DNA from: Xanthobacter oligotrophicus | GTDB lineage: Bacteria > Pseudomonadota > Alphaproteobacteria > Rhizobiales > Xanthobacteraceae | Direction: 5' to 3' | NCBI RefSeq assembly: GCF_008364685.1 | Contig: NZ_VTTL01000001.1 | Span: 62,001 to 126,000 of the forward strand | Length of the DNA stretch: 64,000 bases | The notes under the pieces: model-generated | Seen by the model: only the letters and a program-made list of their open reading frames with translations | Told to the model about the DNA's origin: nothing | Databases searched by the model: none | Translations under genes and position numbers: made by a program | Shown here: positions 1-7,760 of the stretch, one piece after another | Layout of the letters: each line of letters starts with the position of its first letter | Numbering within the stretch: the stretch's first letter is position 1

Positions 1-417
1 CCGAGCATCGACATTGACGTCGACCCCCTGATAGCCAACGGGCAGCAGCGCACCGACTCCGAAATGACCTCCCAGAACCTGTTGGGGCGCGACCCAAAGT
101 ACCGAGAGCACGTCGAGCGCGACATTCGCCTCGACACGGACATTCGCGTCCACCTCCAGTGTTGCGACGCCAGGCAACGCGGTTCCTGTTCCAGGCAATG
201 TCACGCTCAACGCGGCCGCGCCTGTCCCATCCCCCGAGTACACATAAGTGAACGATGACACATAGGTGCCCGGTGGTGGCGTCACGCCTGCCATCGAACC
301 CGTGACGCCGAGCAGATAGATGCTCTTACCCTGCTCCGCAGCAGTTGCTGGGCCGACGCTGAATAACGCACCGACCAGAAACGACGACACCACAATTCTA
401 CGCGCTGAAAGGTTCAT
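1..417 (-). CDS. SphA/phenol meta-pathway family outer-membrane protein, 3' partial
   Basis: The reading frame is open from an ATG at 417 to the window edge, giving 139 codons. Residues 1 to about 25 form a signal peptide ending near ATAAEQG. The mature N-terminus contains GVTPPPGTYVSS followed by a YVYSGDGTG stretch, the pattern of the SphA/Phenol_MetA_deg family (COG4313), predicted outer-membrane beta-barrels found near aromatic or hydrocarbon catabolism genes. Two ATGs sit in tandem (420 and 417). A GGAG lies only 2 nt from the first and 5 nt from the second, so 417 is preferred. The substrate cannot be told. It appears to be ICE cargo with the hydrolase gene upstream of it on the same strand. 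Confidence 0.6.
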   Translation of the reverse strand, partial: MNLSARRIVVSSFLVGALFSVGPATAAEQGKSIYLLGVTGSMAGVTPPPGTYVSSFTYVYSGDGTGAAALSVTLPGTGTALPGVATLEVDANVRVEANVALDVLSVLWVAPQQVLGGHFGVGALLPVGYQGVDVNVDAR

Positions 418-617
418 CATGCTCCGCCGCCCCATGGCGCTCGCGTCCGATTCTGCTTGGGAATATACAGCCGCGATATGGAGAATCAAATTTTGAGAGC
501 CCACGCCGAGCGAAATGGAGCCTAAATTATCCGCAGATAATATTGTGCGTTCATCTCGATCCCATCGATGCGTCACATCTGTTAGAGAGCTTGCAATTTC
601 TACATCGATCTCGCCCG

Positions 618-1688
618 TTATTTCTCCGGCAACCTGACGCTTGCCAGATCGAAGCCAACTATAACATTTCCTTTATAGCCGCCGGCCCGAGCCGCATTCT
701 CGTAATCTTTCACAGTCAGCGGGCCGCCTTGTATCCGGATAGTTCCTTGCGTAGCGGCGCCAACAGGAGGAGCCAGATGCGTGAGCATCAGGTACTTGGC
801 TCCGGTTCTCTGCGCCAACGAGCCCAGGTCGGTGGCATTGCTCTGGCGGTAGTAGACTGCGGGCGGCGTAGCGGCCCCCTTCTCCGGCGATAAGACGGGA
901 TGAATGGTCGTATTGACGATGATATCAGCGCCCATGGCCAGCTTCTCGAGTTGGTCCGACGTCGACGTCTTGCGGGGCGGCTCCTGCACGTCGTTGGACG
1001 AATCCCCGCCAATCACCACGCTCCCGGCCGGTGTATCGACACGGAAAGCCGCAGAGCCAGGGATATGCGTCGTCCGTATGGCACTGACCTTCACATCGCC
1101 CGATGTCCAGACGATCTGCGCCTCGTCTGTCGGCGCGAAAGTGACGACATTCAACCCCGCGATAGGCCCGGCCGGATCGATGATGCCGGCCATCTCGGCC
1201 TTCCGGTAAGCTGTTTCGCCCGATTTTTCGTAGGCGTCATTGACGTGGGCGACAAAATTGCGGCAGCTCAGGACAAATCCGGACGCCATTTTTGCATCAT
1301 CACTGCAAACGACGTCGAGCTTTTTGCCTCCAGGTAAGCCAAACATCCAGCGCATCTGCACGATGTCGGAGAATCCTTCCAAATGGTCAGAATGCATGTG
1401 GGTCAAAAAGACCGCGTCAAGCTGCGCCGCCTGGACGCCCGCCTGCGCCAGCCGCATGAGCGTCCCGCGCCCAGCGTCAAATTGCATCAGGACGGATCTG
1501 CAATCATTTGAGTCGTCACCATAAGTGACGAGCGTCCCCGGCCCTGCGAGATCCCTATAGGGCGGCGGGCCGCTGGTCCCGGTCAAGGTGACCACGAGGC
1601 ACGGGGCAGCTTGCGCTGTCGATGCACCGACAAGGACACTCATACTGGTGAGCAGCAGCATTATTGCAAACGAACGGTTAATCACCAT
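618..1688 (-). CDS. Secreted metallo-beta-lactamase-fold hydrolase (RNase Z/arylsulfatase-like)
   Basis: This is a 356-residue MBL-fold metallohydrolase. Residues 1 to 27 form a signal peptide ending STAQAA, so it acts outside the cytoplasm. The metal-binding motif THMHSDH is at residues 96-102 (H97, H99, D101, H102). Further ligands are probably the Asp in VIGGDSSND and the late His in MLTHLAPP. The layout resembles RNase Z-like/AtsA-type hydrolases (COG1234), but export argues against an RNA substrate, so the substrate is unknown. The frame extends 16 codons further upstream. The start at 1688 is preferred because CGGAGAAAA lies directly before it and it begins the signal peptide. It is transcribed towards the SphA-like gene with a gap of about 200 bp. 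Confidence 0.65.
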   Translation of the reverse strand: MVINRSFAIMLLLTSMSVLVGASTAQAAPCLVVTLTGTSGPPPYRDLAGPGTLVTYGDDSNDCRSVLMQFDAGRGTLMRLAQAGVQAAQLDAVFLTHMHSDHLEGFSDIVQMRWMFGLPGGKKLDVVCSDDAKMASGFVLSCRNFVAHVNDAYEKSGETAYRKAEMAGIIDPAGPIAGLNVVTFAPTDEAQIVWTSGDVKVSAIRTTHIPGSAAFRVDTPAGSVVIGGDSSNDVQEPPRKTSTSDQLEKLAMGADIIVNTTIHPVLSPEKGAATPPAVYYRQSNATDLGSLAQRTGAKYLMLTHLAPPVGAATQGTIRIQGGPLTVKDYENAARAGGYKGNVIVGFDLASVRLPEK

Positions 1689-1825
1689 TTTTCTCCGCGT
1701 GGCTGTAGCCAAATGACATGCAATATTTAGTGTCAATTCAATACTTGCAGCCGTAGCGTGCGCTTGTTAAGCAACCCTAAGATTGCCCGAATTTTATCGG
1801 TTAAGTCAATTCTGCCTTTGGTCCA

Positions 1826-1839
1826 TTGATCTACGTCAA
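1826..1839. promoter_or_regulatory. FNR/FixK-type box
   Basis: TTGATCTACGTCAA matches the FNR/FixK/Anr consensus TTGAT-N4-ATCAA with one mismatch. It lies about 138 bp upstream of the hydrolase start on the minus strand and about 48 bp from the IS3 element. If active, it would place the hydrolase, or a gene displaced by the IS, under oxygen-responsive control. Confidence 0.4.
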
Positions 1840-1934
1840 TCTAAATCGCACTAAATGTTCAGTTCCGGCATTTGATGGATTGGAACTGAGGTGCTCCCCG
1901 AATTTGGGCCAGCGGGAGCTGGAAAATTCCGGGG

Positions 1935-2744
1935 TTAGGCTCGTCCCGGCGGGGGTGCCGGAGAGCCGTTCATGAGCGTAATCGGGGGCTTGTTGCCGAT
2001 CGCGCCGTGCGGGCGAACCTCGTTGTAGTCTCTGCGCCAAGCCTCCATTTTCGCGCGGGCGTCGTCAAGGCTCATAAACCAGTGGGTATTCAGGCACTCC
2101 GCCCGGAACTTGCCGTTGAAGCTTTCGATGAAGCCGTTGTCTGTCGGCTTGCCCGGCCGGGAGAAGTCGAGCGCGACGCCCTTCTGGTACGCCCACAGGT
2201 CGAGGTCCCGGCTGATGAACTCCGAGCCCTGATCAACCCGGATGCTCTGCGGATAGCCCGTGCTCCGACAGATCCGCTCCAGCGTTGCCACCACATCCTC
2301 GCCCCTGTAGCTGAACCGCGGGTCGACCGTCGGCGAGAACCGCGTAAAGGTGTCGACGATGGTCAGCACCCGGATCTTGCGGCCGGTGGCGAGCTGGTCG
2401 TGGACGAAGTCCATGGCCCAGGTCTCGTTGCTGCGCGTCGCCCGTATGCGGTCCTCGCGCAGCTTCGCCTTCACCCGCCGGCGGGGCACCTTGTTGCGCA
2501 GCTGCAGCCCCAACTCCTTGTAAAGCCGATAGATCCGCTTTGGATTGACCGCCCAGCCGTCGCGTCGCAGCAGGACATGGACGCGCCGGTAGCCATAGCG
2601 GACGCGGGTCTGGCAGATCTCCTTGATCCGCTGTTTCAGTTCTGCCTGCGTGCCGCGCTTCGACGTGTAGACGTAGAGCGAACGGTCGATCCGGAGCGCC
2701 GCGCAAGCACGCCGCACCGACACCTTCCAGTCGCCACGCACCAC
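1935..2744 (-). CDS. IS3-family transposase OrfB (integrase core)
   Basis: This is the rve-type DDE catalytic half. Aspartates are seen in AMDFVHD and RVDQGSEF, and the catalytic Glu in FIESFNGKFRAECL, followed by the typical YNEVRPH segment. An N-terminal HTH_21-like region precedes the core. The frame stays open upstream to about 2790, through AVKKALRPARKRALVDVV. In IS407-group elements this stretch is made by -1 frameshifting out of OrfA, so 2744 (GTG) is only the first start codon of the free ORF. The length is normal for the family and no internal disruption is visible. Confidence 0.85.
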   Translation of the reverse strand: MVRGDWKVSVRRACAALRIDRSLYVYTSKRGTQAELKQRIKEICQTRVRYGYRRVHVLLRRDGWAVNPKRIYRLYKELGLQLRNKVPRRRVKAKLREDRIRATRSNETWAMDFVHDQLATGRKIRVLTIVDTFTRFSPTVDPRFSYRGEDVVATLERICRSTGYPQSIRVDQGSEFISRDLDLWAYQKGVALDFSRPGKPTDNGFIESFNGKFRAECLNTHWFMSLDDARAKMEAWRRDYNEVRPHGAIGNKPPITLMNGSPAPPPGRA

Positions 2745-2785
2745 ATCGACGAGCGCCCGCTTGCGCGCAGGCCTCAGAGCTTTTT

Positions 2786-3040
2786 TTACAGCACGTCCTG
2801 CAGCATCGCCTTGTCGAGCGACAGGTCCGCCACGATACGCTTCAGCTTGGCGTTCTCCTCCTCCAGCTGACGCAGCCGCTTAACCTCGGACGGCATCATC
2901 CCGCCATAGCGCTTGCGCCAGTTGTAGAACGTCGCCTCGGAAATCCCGGCCTTGCGGCACACCTCACCAATCGCCGTGCCGTCCTCCGCCTGCTTCAATA
3001 CGAAGGCGATCTGCGCCTCCGTGAACTTCGATGCCTTCAT
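2786..3040 (-). CDS. IS3-family transposase OrfA (HTH), early stop
   Basis: This 84-residue HTH_Tnp_1 protein opens MKASKFTEAQIAFVL, contains GISEATFYNWRKRYGG, and ends in a leucine-rich coiled coil (LRQLEEENAKLKRIVADL). A GAGGAGAG ribosome site precedes the ATG at 3040. Family members usually end in a few extra residues (such as DVLxKKL) read through A AAA AAG. Here the codon directly before AAA AAG is TAA, so translation stops before the heptamer is decoded. This looks like a nonsense change in the last codons that would block the -1 frameshift to OrfB. Confidence 0.8.
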   Translation of the reverse strand: MKASKFTEAQIAFVLKQAEDGTAIGEVCRKAGISEATFYNWRKRYGGMMPSEVKRLRQLEEENAKLKRIVADLSLDKAMLQDVL

Positions 3041-3180
3041 GGAACTCTCCTCGTCCCCATGCCGGGGACCATAAGTGGAAAATTCCAGATCCTGCCGGAC
3101 CAAAAAACCGGGAGCACGTCACCGGTGATCGAGCCCCGTCTGGAGATCATTTTCTAGGGTTAGCAGCAAACTCGCCTGCG

Positions 3181-3382
3181 GTGCTAGCGGCCTTTGTGGC
3201 GGCCATCCACCGGAATGACGGCCTCGTCATGGCCGATATCGATGAGGCGCGCGCCAAGGTCGCTGCGGCGCTTGTGACCTTGGATGCCGTGCGCGGCGTG
3301 CAAATGGAAGCTATTGGAAGAAGGGGAACTCCGCACCCCGGAGCGGCTGACGAACCTCAGGATATGGCTTTGTTTTGGGTGA
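3181..3382 (+). pseudogene. Possible remnant of an unidentified gene beside the IS
   Basis: Between the IS right end and the CopG-like gene a protein-like stretch reads VLAAFVAAIHRNDGLVMAD and then ARAKVAAALVTLDAV in one frame. It appears to continue in another frame as LLEEGELRTPERLTNLRIWL before a TGA at 3380. There is no convincing start or ribosome site. It may be a gene cut by the IS and frameshifted, or chance. The family is not recognised. Confidence 0.2.
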
Positions 3383-3397
3383 GTCCGGAGCGATGCC

Positions 3398-3844
3398 TCA
3401 ACTCCGGCCCCCCTCGTTTATCATCGGTCCTGTAACATCCTCCTCGATCTCCTGCCGAAGCTGTGGCCCCTTAGCCAGGCGCCGACCAAGCGCGCTGGTG
3501 TAGGCCGCGTAGCGCTCGGAGACTTTGGCACGGGCCGCCTGGGCGGCAGGTTCTGGCAGCGCGGGGGTGGTGGCGAGCCAGAAGCGGATGAAGGTGGCGA
3601 AGGCCTCGGTCGAGATACTGAGATCCCGCTCCAGCCGAGCGAGACGGCGATCGATCTGGCCGAGGCGCCGGGCAAGAGCGGCTTCCTGGCGCTCGGCGCT
3701 GTCGGGGGACAGAAAGGAGGCGATCGCGGCCTGGGCGATCAGGGACATGGACTGGTCGCGCTGGGCGGCGTAGTGGGCCAACAGGTCCATGATGTCGGGC
3801 TCGAGGTACACCGAGATCTGCGCTTTCTTCTTGCGACCTGCCAT
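3398..3844 (-). CDS. CopG-like ribbon-helix-helix protein next to traG
   Basis: About 148 residues starting MAGRKKKAQISVYLEPDIM, a ribbon-helix-helix N-terminus (beta strand ISVYLEP followed by two helices), then a long helical region with coiled-coil character (RRLGQIDRRLARLERDL). Alphaproteobacterial ICEs and conjugative plasmids usually carry a CopG-family gene of this type between traG and trbB, so a role in transfer-gene regulation or relaxosome assembly is likely. The ATG at 3844 has GGAG about 10 nt upstream. A GTG at 3853 overlapping the traG stop is the alternative start. The expected trbB does not follow; the IS and cargo do. Confidence 0.7.
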   Translation of the reverse strand: MAGRKKKAQISVYLEPDIMDLLAHYAAQRDQSMSLIAQAAIASFLSPDSAERQEAALARRLGQIDRRLARLERDLSISTEAFATFIRFWLATTPALPEPAAQAARAKVSERYAAYTSALGRRLAKGPQLRQEIEEDVTGPMINEGGRS

Positions 3845-3849
3845 GGCGA

Positions 3850-5838
3850 TCACAGCTCCATGCCGTCATTGGGATTGAGGCTGACCTGTCGGGCGACGCC
3901 TTGCATCAGTCCGGTCATGCGCCGGCTCCGAGTGGCGATGTCGTCCATCTCGTCGTCGCGATCCGGGTCGAACTCGAACTCATTCTCGATGGGCTGGCTT
4001 TTCTCGACCGGCTTCACGCGGCTGAGCTCCGGCTGAAGCCGGTGCTCGGAATCGGTCGGGTCATCGTCTTGACCTCCGAGGGCGGCGCTCCTGCCCGCGC
4101 CCTCCTGGGGCCAGGGCAGCGGCAGCGCGGTCCAGTCATCGTGTTGGACGGTCATGCTAAGAGAGGGCGGTGGCGGCAGGACCCGGTCCCGTAAGCGCGC
4201 GTCCTCATAGTACCGGGCCTTCTTCGCCCGGATCGGCGGTGTGCCGGCGACCATGACGATCTCATCCGTGGGCGGCAGCTGCATGACCTCGCCGGGGGTG
4301 AGCAACGGGCGGGCGGTCTCCGAGCGGGACACCATGAGATGACCCAGCCAGGGCGAGAGACGATGGCCGGCATAGTTCTTCATCGCCTTCATTTCGGTGG
4401 CGGTGCCGAGCGCATCGGAGACACGCTTGGCGGTGCGCTCGTCGTTCGTGGCGAAGCTCACCCGGACATGGCAATTGTCGAGGATCGAGTTGTTCGGCCC
4501 ATAGGCCTTCTCGATCTGGTTCAGCGACTGGGCGATGAGGAAGGCTTTCAGGCCATAGCCGGCCATGAAGGCGAGCGCCGATTCAAAGAAGTCGAGCCGC
4601 CCCAGCGCGGGGAACTCGTCCAGCATGAGCAGCAGACGATGCCGTCCGCCTTTGGCCTGCAGGTCCTCGGTGAGGCGCCGGCCGATCTGGTTGAGGAGTA
4701 GGCGGATCAGCGGCTTGGTGCGGTTGATGTCGGAGGGCGGCACCACGAGATAGAGTGTCGTCGGAGCCTTGCCGCCGACGATATCGGCGATGCGCCAGTC
4801 GCAGCGCCGCGTCACCTCGGCAATCACCGGATCGCGGTAGAGACCGAGGAAGGACATGGCGGTAGAGAGCACGCCCGAGCGCTCATTGTCGGATTTGTTC
4901 AGCAGTTCGCGGGCGGCGCTGGCGATGACGGGATGCGGGCCCGCCTCGCCGAGATGCGCGGTCTTCATCATGGCGTCGAGCGTGGTCTCGATCGGCCGCT
5001 TCGGATCGGAGAGGAAGGCGGCGACGCCGGCGAGGGTCTTGTCCGTCTCGGCATAGAGAACGTGGAGGATGGCGCCGACGAGCAGTGCGTGGCTGGTCTT
5101 CTCCCAGTGGTTCCGCTTTTCCAGCGAGCCTTCGGGATCGACGAGAATGTCGGCGATGTTCTGGACGTCACGGACTTCCCACTCGCCACGGCGCACTTCC
5201 AGCATCGGATTGTAGGCGGCGGACTTGGCGTTGGTCGGATCGAACAGCAGCACGCGGCCATGCCGGGCGCGGAAGCCGGCGGTGAGCTGCCAGTTTTCGC
5301 CCTTGATGTCATGGACGATGGCGGAGCCGGGCCATGTCAGCAGCGAGGGTACGACCAGGCCGACACCCTTGCCGGAGCGGGTCGGTGCGAAGCACAGCAC
5401 ATGCTCCGGCCCGTCATGACGCAGATAGTCCCGTTCATACCGGCCAAGGATGACGCCATCGGTGCCGATGAGCCCGGCAGCGCGGACCTCCTCCTTCTCG
5501 GCCCAACGTGCCGAACCATAGGTCTCGACCCTGGATGCCTCGCGCGCCCGCCAGACCGACAGGGCGATCGCGACCGCAATGGAGAGGAAGCCGCCGGAGG
5601 CGGCGATCAGTGCCCCGCGAAAGAACACCTCCGGCGCATAGGCGTCGAAAAAGTACCACCACCAGAAGAAGGCCGGAGGGTAGTAGATCGGCCGGCTGAG
5701 AAGCACAAACCACGGTGCGCCCAGCTGCGCCTGAAAGCCGAGGCTCCAGGCCACATATTGTGTCGCGCTCCAGATGGCCGCCAGCACGATGAGCAGCACG
5801 GTGAGGATCTGCCCCCACAGGATCTTCGTCGCCGACAT
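3850..5838 (-). CDS. traG: Conjugal transfer coupling protein TraG (VirD4 family)
   Basis: This 662-residue type IV coupling protein is the inner-membrane ATPase that delivers the relaxosome to the mating pore. N-terminal transmembrane segments are at about residues 9-31 and 72-96. Walker A APTRSGKGVG is at residues 151-160 with K157, and Walker B is in LLLMLDEFPALG near residue 400. The length fits the TraG/VirD4 family (PF02534). It lies 21 bp downstream of the relaxase gene and overlaps the CopG-like gene, so the three form one transcription unit. An AGAGGG site about 10 nt before the ATG supports the start. No frame damage is seen. Confidence 0.93.
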   Translation of the reverse strand: MSATKILWGQILTVLLIVLAAIWSATQYVAWSLGFQAQLGAPWFVLLSRPIYYPPAFFWWWYFFDAYAPEVFFRGALIAASGGFLSIAVAIALSVWRAREASRVETYGSARWAEKEEVRAAGLIGTDGVILGRYERDYLRHDGPEHVLCFAPTRSGKGVGLVVPSLLTWPGSAIVHDIKGENWQLTAGFRARHGRVLLFDPTNAKSAAYNPMLEVRRGEWEVRDVQNIADILVDPEGSLEKRNHWEKTSHALLVGAILHVLYAETDKTLAGVAAFLSDPKRPIETTLDAMMKTAHLGEAGPHPVIASAARELLNKSDNERSGVLSTAMSFLGLYRDPVIAEVTRRCDWRIADIVGGKAPTTLYLVVPPSDINRTKPLIRLLLNQIGRRLTEDLQAKGGRHRLLLMLDEFPALGRLDFFESALAFMAGYGLKAFLIAQSLNQIEKAYGPNNSILDNCHVRVSFATNDERTAKRVSDALGTATEMKAMKNYAGHRLSPWLGHLMVSRSETARPLLTPGEVMQLPPTDEIVMVAGTPPIRAKKARYYEDARLRDRVLPPPPSLSMTVQHDDWTALPLPWPQEGAGRSAALGGQDDDPTDSEHRLQPELSRVKPVEKSQPIENEFEFDPDRDDEMDDIATRSRRMTGLMQGVARQVSLNPNDGMEL

Positions 5839-5859
5839 GGTGATAATCCCTCTCGCGGG

Positions 5860-7599
5860 TCAGAGGCCGAGGCCGCGCTTGCGACCGAAGCTCCAGTCGA
5901 CGCCACCATCGTCACGGGCGACGCCGGAGACATGCTTGCCGAGCTGGCGTTCCAGCGAGGGCGACCAGGGCACGAGCTGAAAGCCGAGCCCGTCATCGAG
6001 CATGGCGAAGCGGCCGGATGCGAGCACAAGGCGTTGGCGATACGTGCCCGCGACATGCTCGCCAGTACCGGCCTTGTTGAACGGCAGGCCGGTCTCTGCG
6101 GCGAGCTTCTCCCCCACGGCCTCCAGTTCCCGCCGGCGGAGCGTGTCGATGAGGTTGCGGGCGTAGACGACGCGCCGTCCCTGTCGCTCGGCGAGCCCCT
6201 CGCGGACGAGATGCTCGGCGCGCCGATCAAGCGCCTGGCTCACCTCGGCGCCGAAGCCGCCGTCGGAGAGAGCAACGGGGTCACGCGCAATGGCCTGCCG
6301 GTCGAGCCAGGTGGAACCGGTGGCCGTGACCTGATGGGCGAGATCCAGATCGGAGCGCACGGCGAGTGCGACGCGCCGTTTGCCGTGGGTATCGTCGAAG
6401 GTCCTCAGCTCGACGATGGAGCCGGCCGCGCCGTCACCGGCGGCGTCGAGATCCGGCAGCCGAATGTGATGGGAGCGTCCGTCCACGCCATCGACGATGG
6501 CATAGGCGGAGCCGTGGAGTTCATCATCGAGGCCGCGCGCGACCAGCCGGCCGATCACCGGCACGTCGAGACTCTCGGCGGCAAGGACGTAGCTGGCCGT
6601 GCCGCGCTCGATCCCGCGTTCGGTGAGGGCGCGGTGCATGCGCTTGATGATGTCGCCACGCTCACCGAGCGCGCGCAGGGTAGATTCCGCCTCCGGCTCC
6701 ACCACCCATTGGGCATTGCCGATCTCGGTGGCGAGGCCAAGCGCCTCCAGTTTCCTGAGGCGCCCGATCTTAAGCGCATGGTAGTCGTCGGGCTTCTGGC
6801 CGGGAACCGGCGCCATGTCGATGATGCCGCTCTCACGGACCTCGCGGAGAAGCTGGCGGTCGAGCTCGGTCCAGCGCTCGGCCTCGATCTGGCGTTCCAA
6901 GCTCCGGCGGATATCGAGCTCGGTGCGCGGGCCAAGTTCCTGGGTGATCAGGTCACGGGCGCGGTCGCGCATGCCCTCCTTGATGTAGTCGCGGGAGATC
7001 ACGAGATCCAGGCCATCGTCGCGGCGGCCTCGCACGATCAGATGGACATGGGGATGCTCTGTGTTCCAGTGATCGACAGCGACCCAGTCGAGCCCGGTGC
7101 CGAGGTCCTTCTCCATCTGCCGGGTGAGGTCACGGGTGAAGGCCCGCAGGTCCTCCATCTCCAACGGGTCGTCGGGCGAGACGATGAAGCGGAAATGGTG
7201 ACGATCATCACGGCAGCGCTCCGCGAAGGCATCGACATCCACGCTGTCGCTCTCGGGACCGAACATCCGCGCCTTCTCACCGTCGCGTGTCACGCCCTCG
7301 CGGCGGAGATAGGTGAGGTGCTGTCCGAGCGAGCCGGTGCGGGCCGTGTGTCGGACGACGCGGGCCTTCACCACGGCGCCGCGTGAGCGCGGCGTGATCC
7401 GGCGGCTGGCCTGAAGGCTGGCAACCTGCCCGCTGCCGAAACGCGAGCGGTTACCGGCGGCGATCTTGCCGGAGCGAGAGACCCCGCCGCCGGCCTTGCG
7501 GGCCGCAGCAAGCACCTGGGCGACGAAGGGGCGGGCCTGCTGAGTGCGGGTCGAGCGGATGCGGCCGGGACGGACGCGGAACTCGCGTTCATCGCGCAT
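5860..7599 (-). CDS. Relaxase with DUF3363 domain (RlxS/VirD2-like)
   Basis: The ICE relaxase nicks oriT and pilots the transferred strand. From the chosen start (MRDEREFRVRPGRIRS) it has 579 residues. The basic N-terminus is followed by the relaxase core, a candidate catalytic Tyr97 in HLTYLRREGV, and the metal-binding triad HPHVH at residues 182-186 followed by LIVRG. The C-terminal DUF3363 region ends DWSFGRKRGLGL. The frame runs 45 codons further upstream, but that extension overlaps the candidate oriT and is arginine-rich noise. The start at 7599 has GCGAGG about 8 nt upstream. It is followed directly by traG, and the candidate nick site lies about 150 bp upstream. Confidence 0.88.
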   Translation of the reverse strand: MRDEREFRVRPGRIRSTRTQQARPFVAQVLAAARKAGGGVSRSGKIAAGNRSRFGSGQVASLQASRRITPRSRGAVVKARVVRHTARTGSLGQHLTYLRREGVTRDGEKARMFGPESDSVDVDAFAERCRDDRHHFRFIVSPDDPLEMEDLRAFTRDLTRQMEKDLGTGLDWVAVDHWNTEHPHVHLIVRGRRDDGLDLVISRDYIKEGMRDRARDLITQELGPRTELDIRRSLERQIEAERWTELDRQLLREVRESGIIDMAPVPGQKPDDYHALKIGRLRKLEALGLATEIGNAQWVVEPEAESTLRALGERGDIIKRMHRALTERGIERGTASYVLAAESLDVPVIGRLVARGLDDELHGSAYAIVDGVDGRSHHIRLPDLDAAGDGAAGSIVELRTFDDTHGKRRVALAVRSDLDLAHQVTATGSTWLDRQAIARDPVALSDGGFGAEVSQALDRRAEHLVREGLAERQGRRVVYARNLIDTLRRRELEAVGEKLAAETGLPFNKAGTGEHVAGTYRQRLVLASGRFAMLDDGLGFQLVPWSPSLERQLGKHVSGVARDDGGVDWSFGRKRGLGL

Positions 7600-7724
7600 G
7601 GCGAAGCCTCGCAATGTGCGAAGAAGCCCTGATGCACCGCCATTTGCGGGATGCGCGCACCTTGTGGTTCGGCTCCGCAGGGTGCCGAAGGCGCAGGAAA
7701 GACGTGCAGAAACAACACCCCGAC

Positions 7725-7760
7725 CGCAGCGCAATGTGCGCCCTTTTATCCTGCCCTCCT
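7725..7760 (+). other. Candidate origin of transfer (oriT) with RP4-like nick site
   Basis: TATCCTGC at 7747-7754 matches the IncP/RP4 nick consensus (YATCCTG|Y), with the predicted cut between 7753 and 7754 on the plus strand. Just upstream is a perfect inverted repeat GCGCA-ATG-TGCGC at 7729-7741, placed as the relaxase-binding repeat is in IncP-type origins. The site lies in the gap upstream of the relaxase gene. With this polarity the sequence to the right enters the recipient first and relaxase/traG enter last. The call rests on motif and position only. Confidence 0.5.

Larger units (their letters stand above)
1887..3121 (-). mobile_element. IS3-family element, IS407 group
   Basis: The element is 1,235 bp with imperfect terminal inverted repeats. 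The left end reads TGAGGTGCTCC from 1887, and the right end read inward on the minus strand is TGACGTGCTCC ending at 3121. Similarity continues for about 45 bp into both ends. It encodes OrfA and OrfB on the minus strand. No matching 3-5 bp target duplication is visible at the flanks, which suggests rearrangement after insertion. The OrfA frame has a stop just before the A-rich slip site, so production of the fused transposase is doubtful. Confidence 0.85.

Noticed and set aside
1871-1887. TTGATGGATTGGAACTGA resembles the dusA core ATGATGGACTGGACTGA and could be a left attachment site.
   Set aside because: The match needs an indel and a mismatch, the DNA to its left does not encode a dusA start, and it abuts an IS end. 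Most likely coincidence.
4933-7386. Plus-strand reading frame of 817 codons.
   Set aside because: It is the antisense of traG and the relaxase, both of which have complete domain motifs; GC-rich third positions create long open antisense frames.
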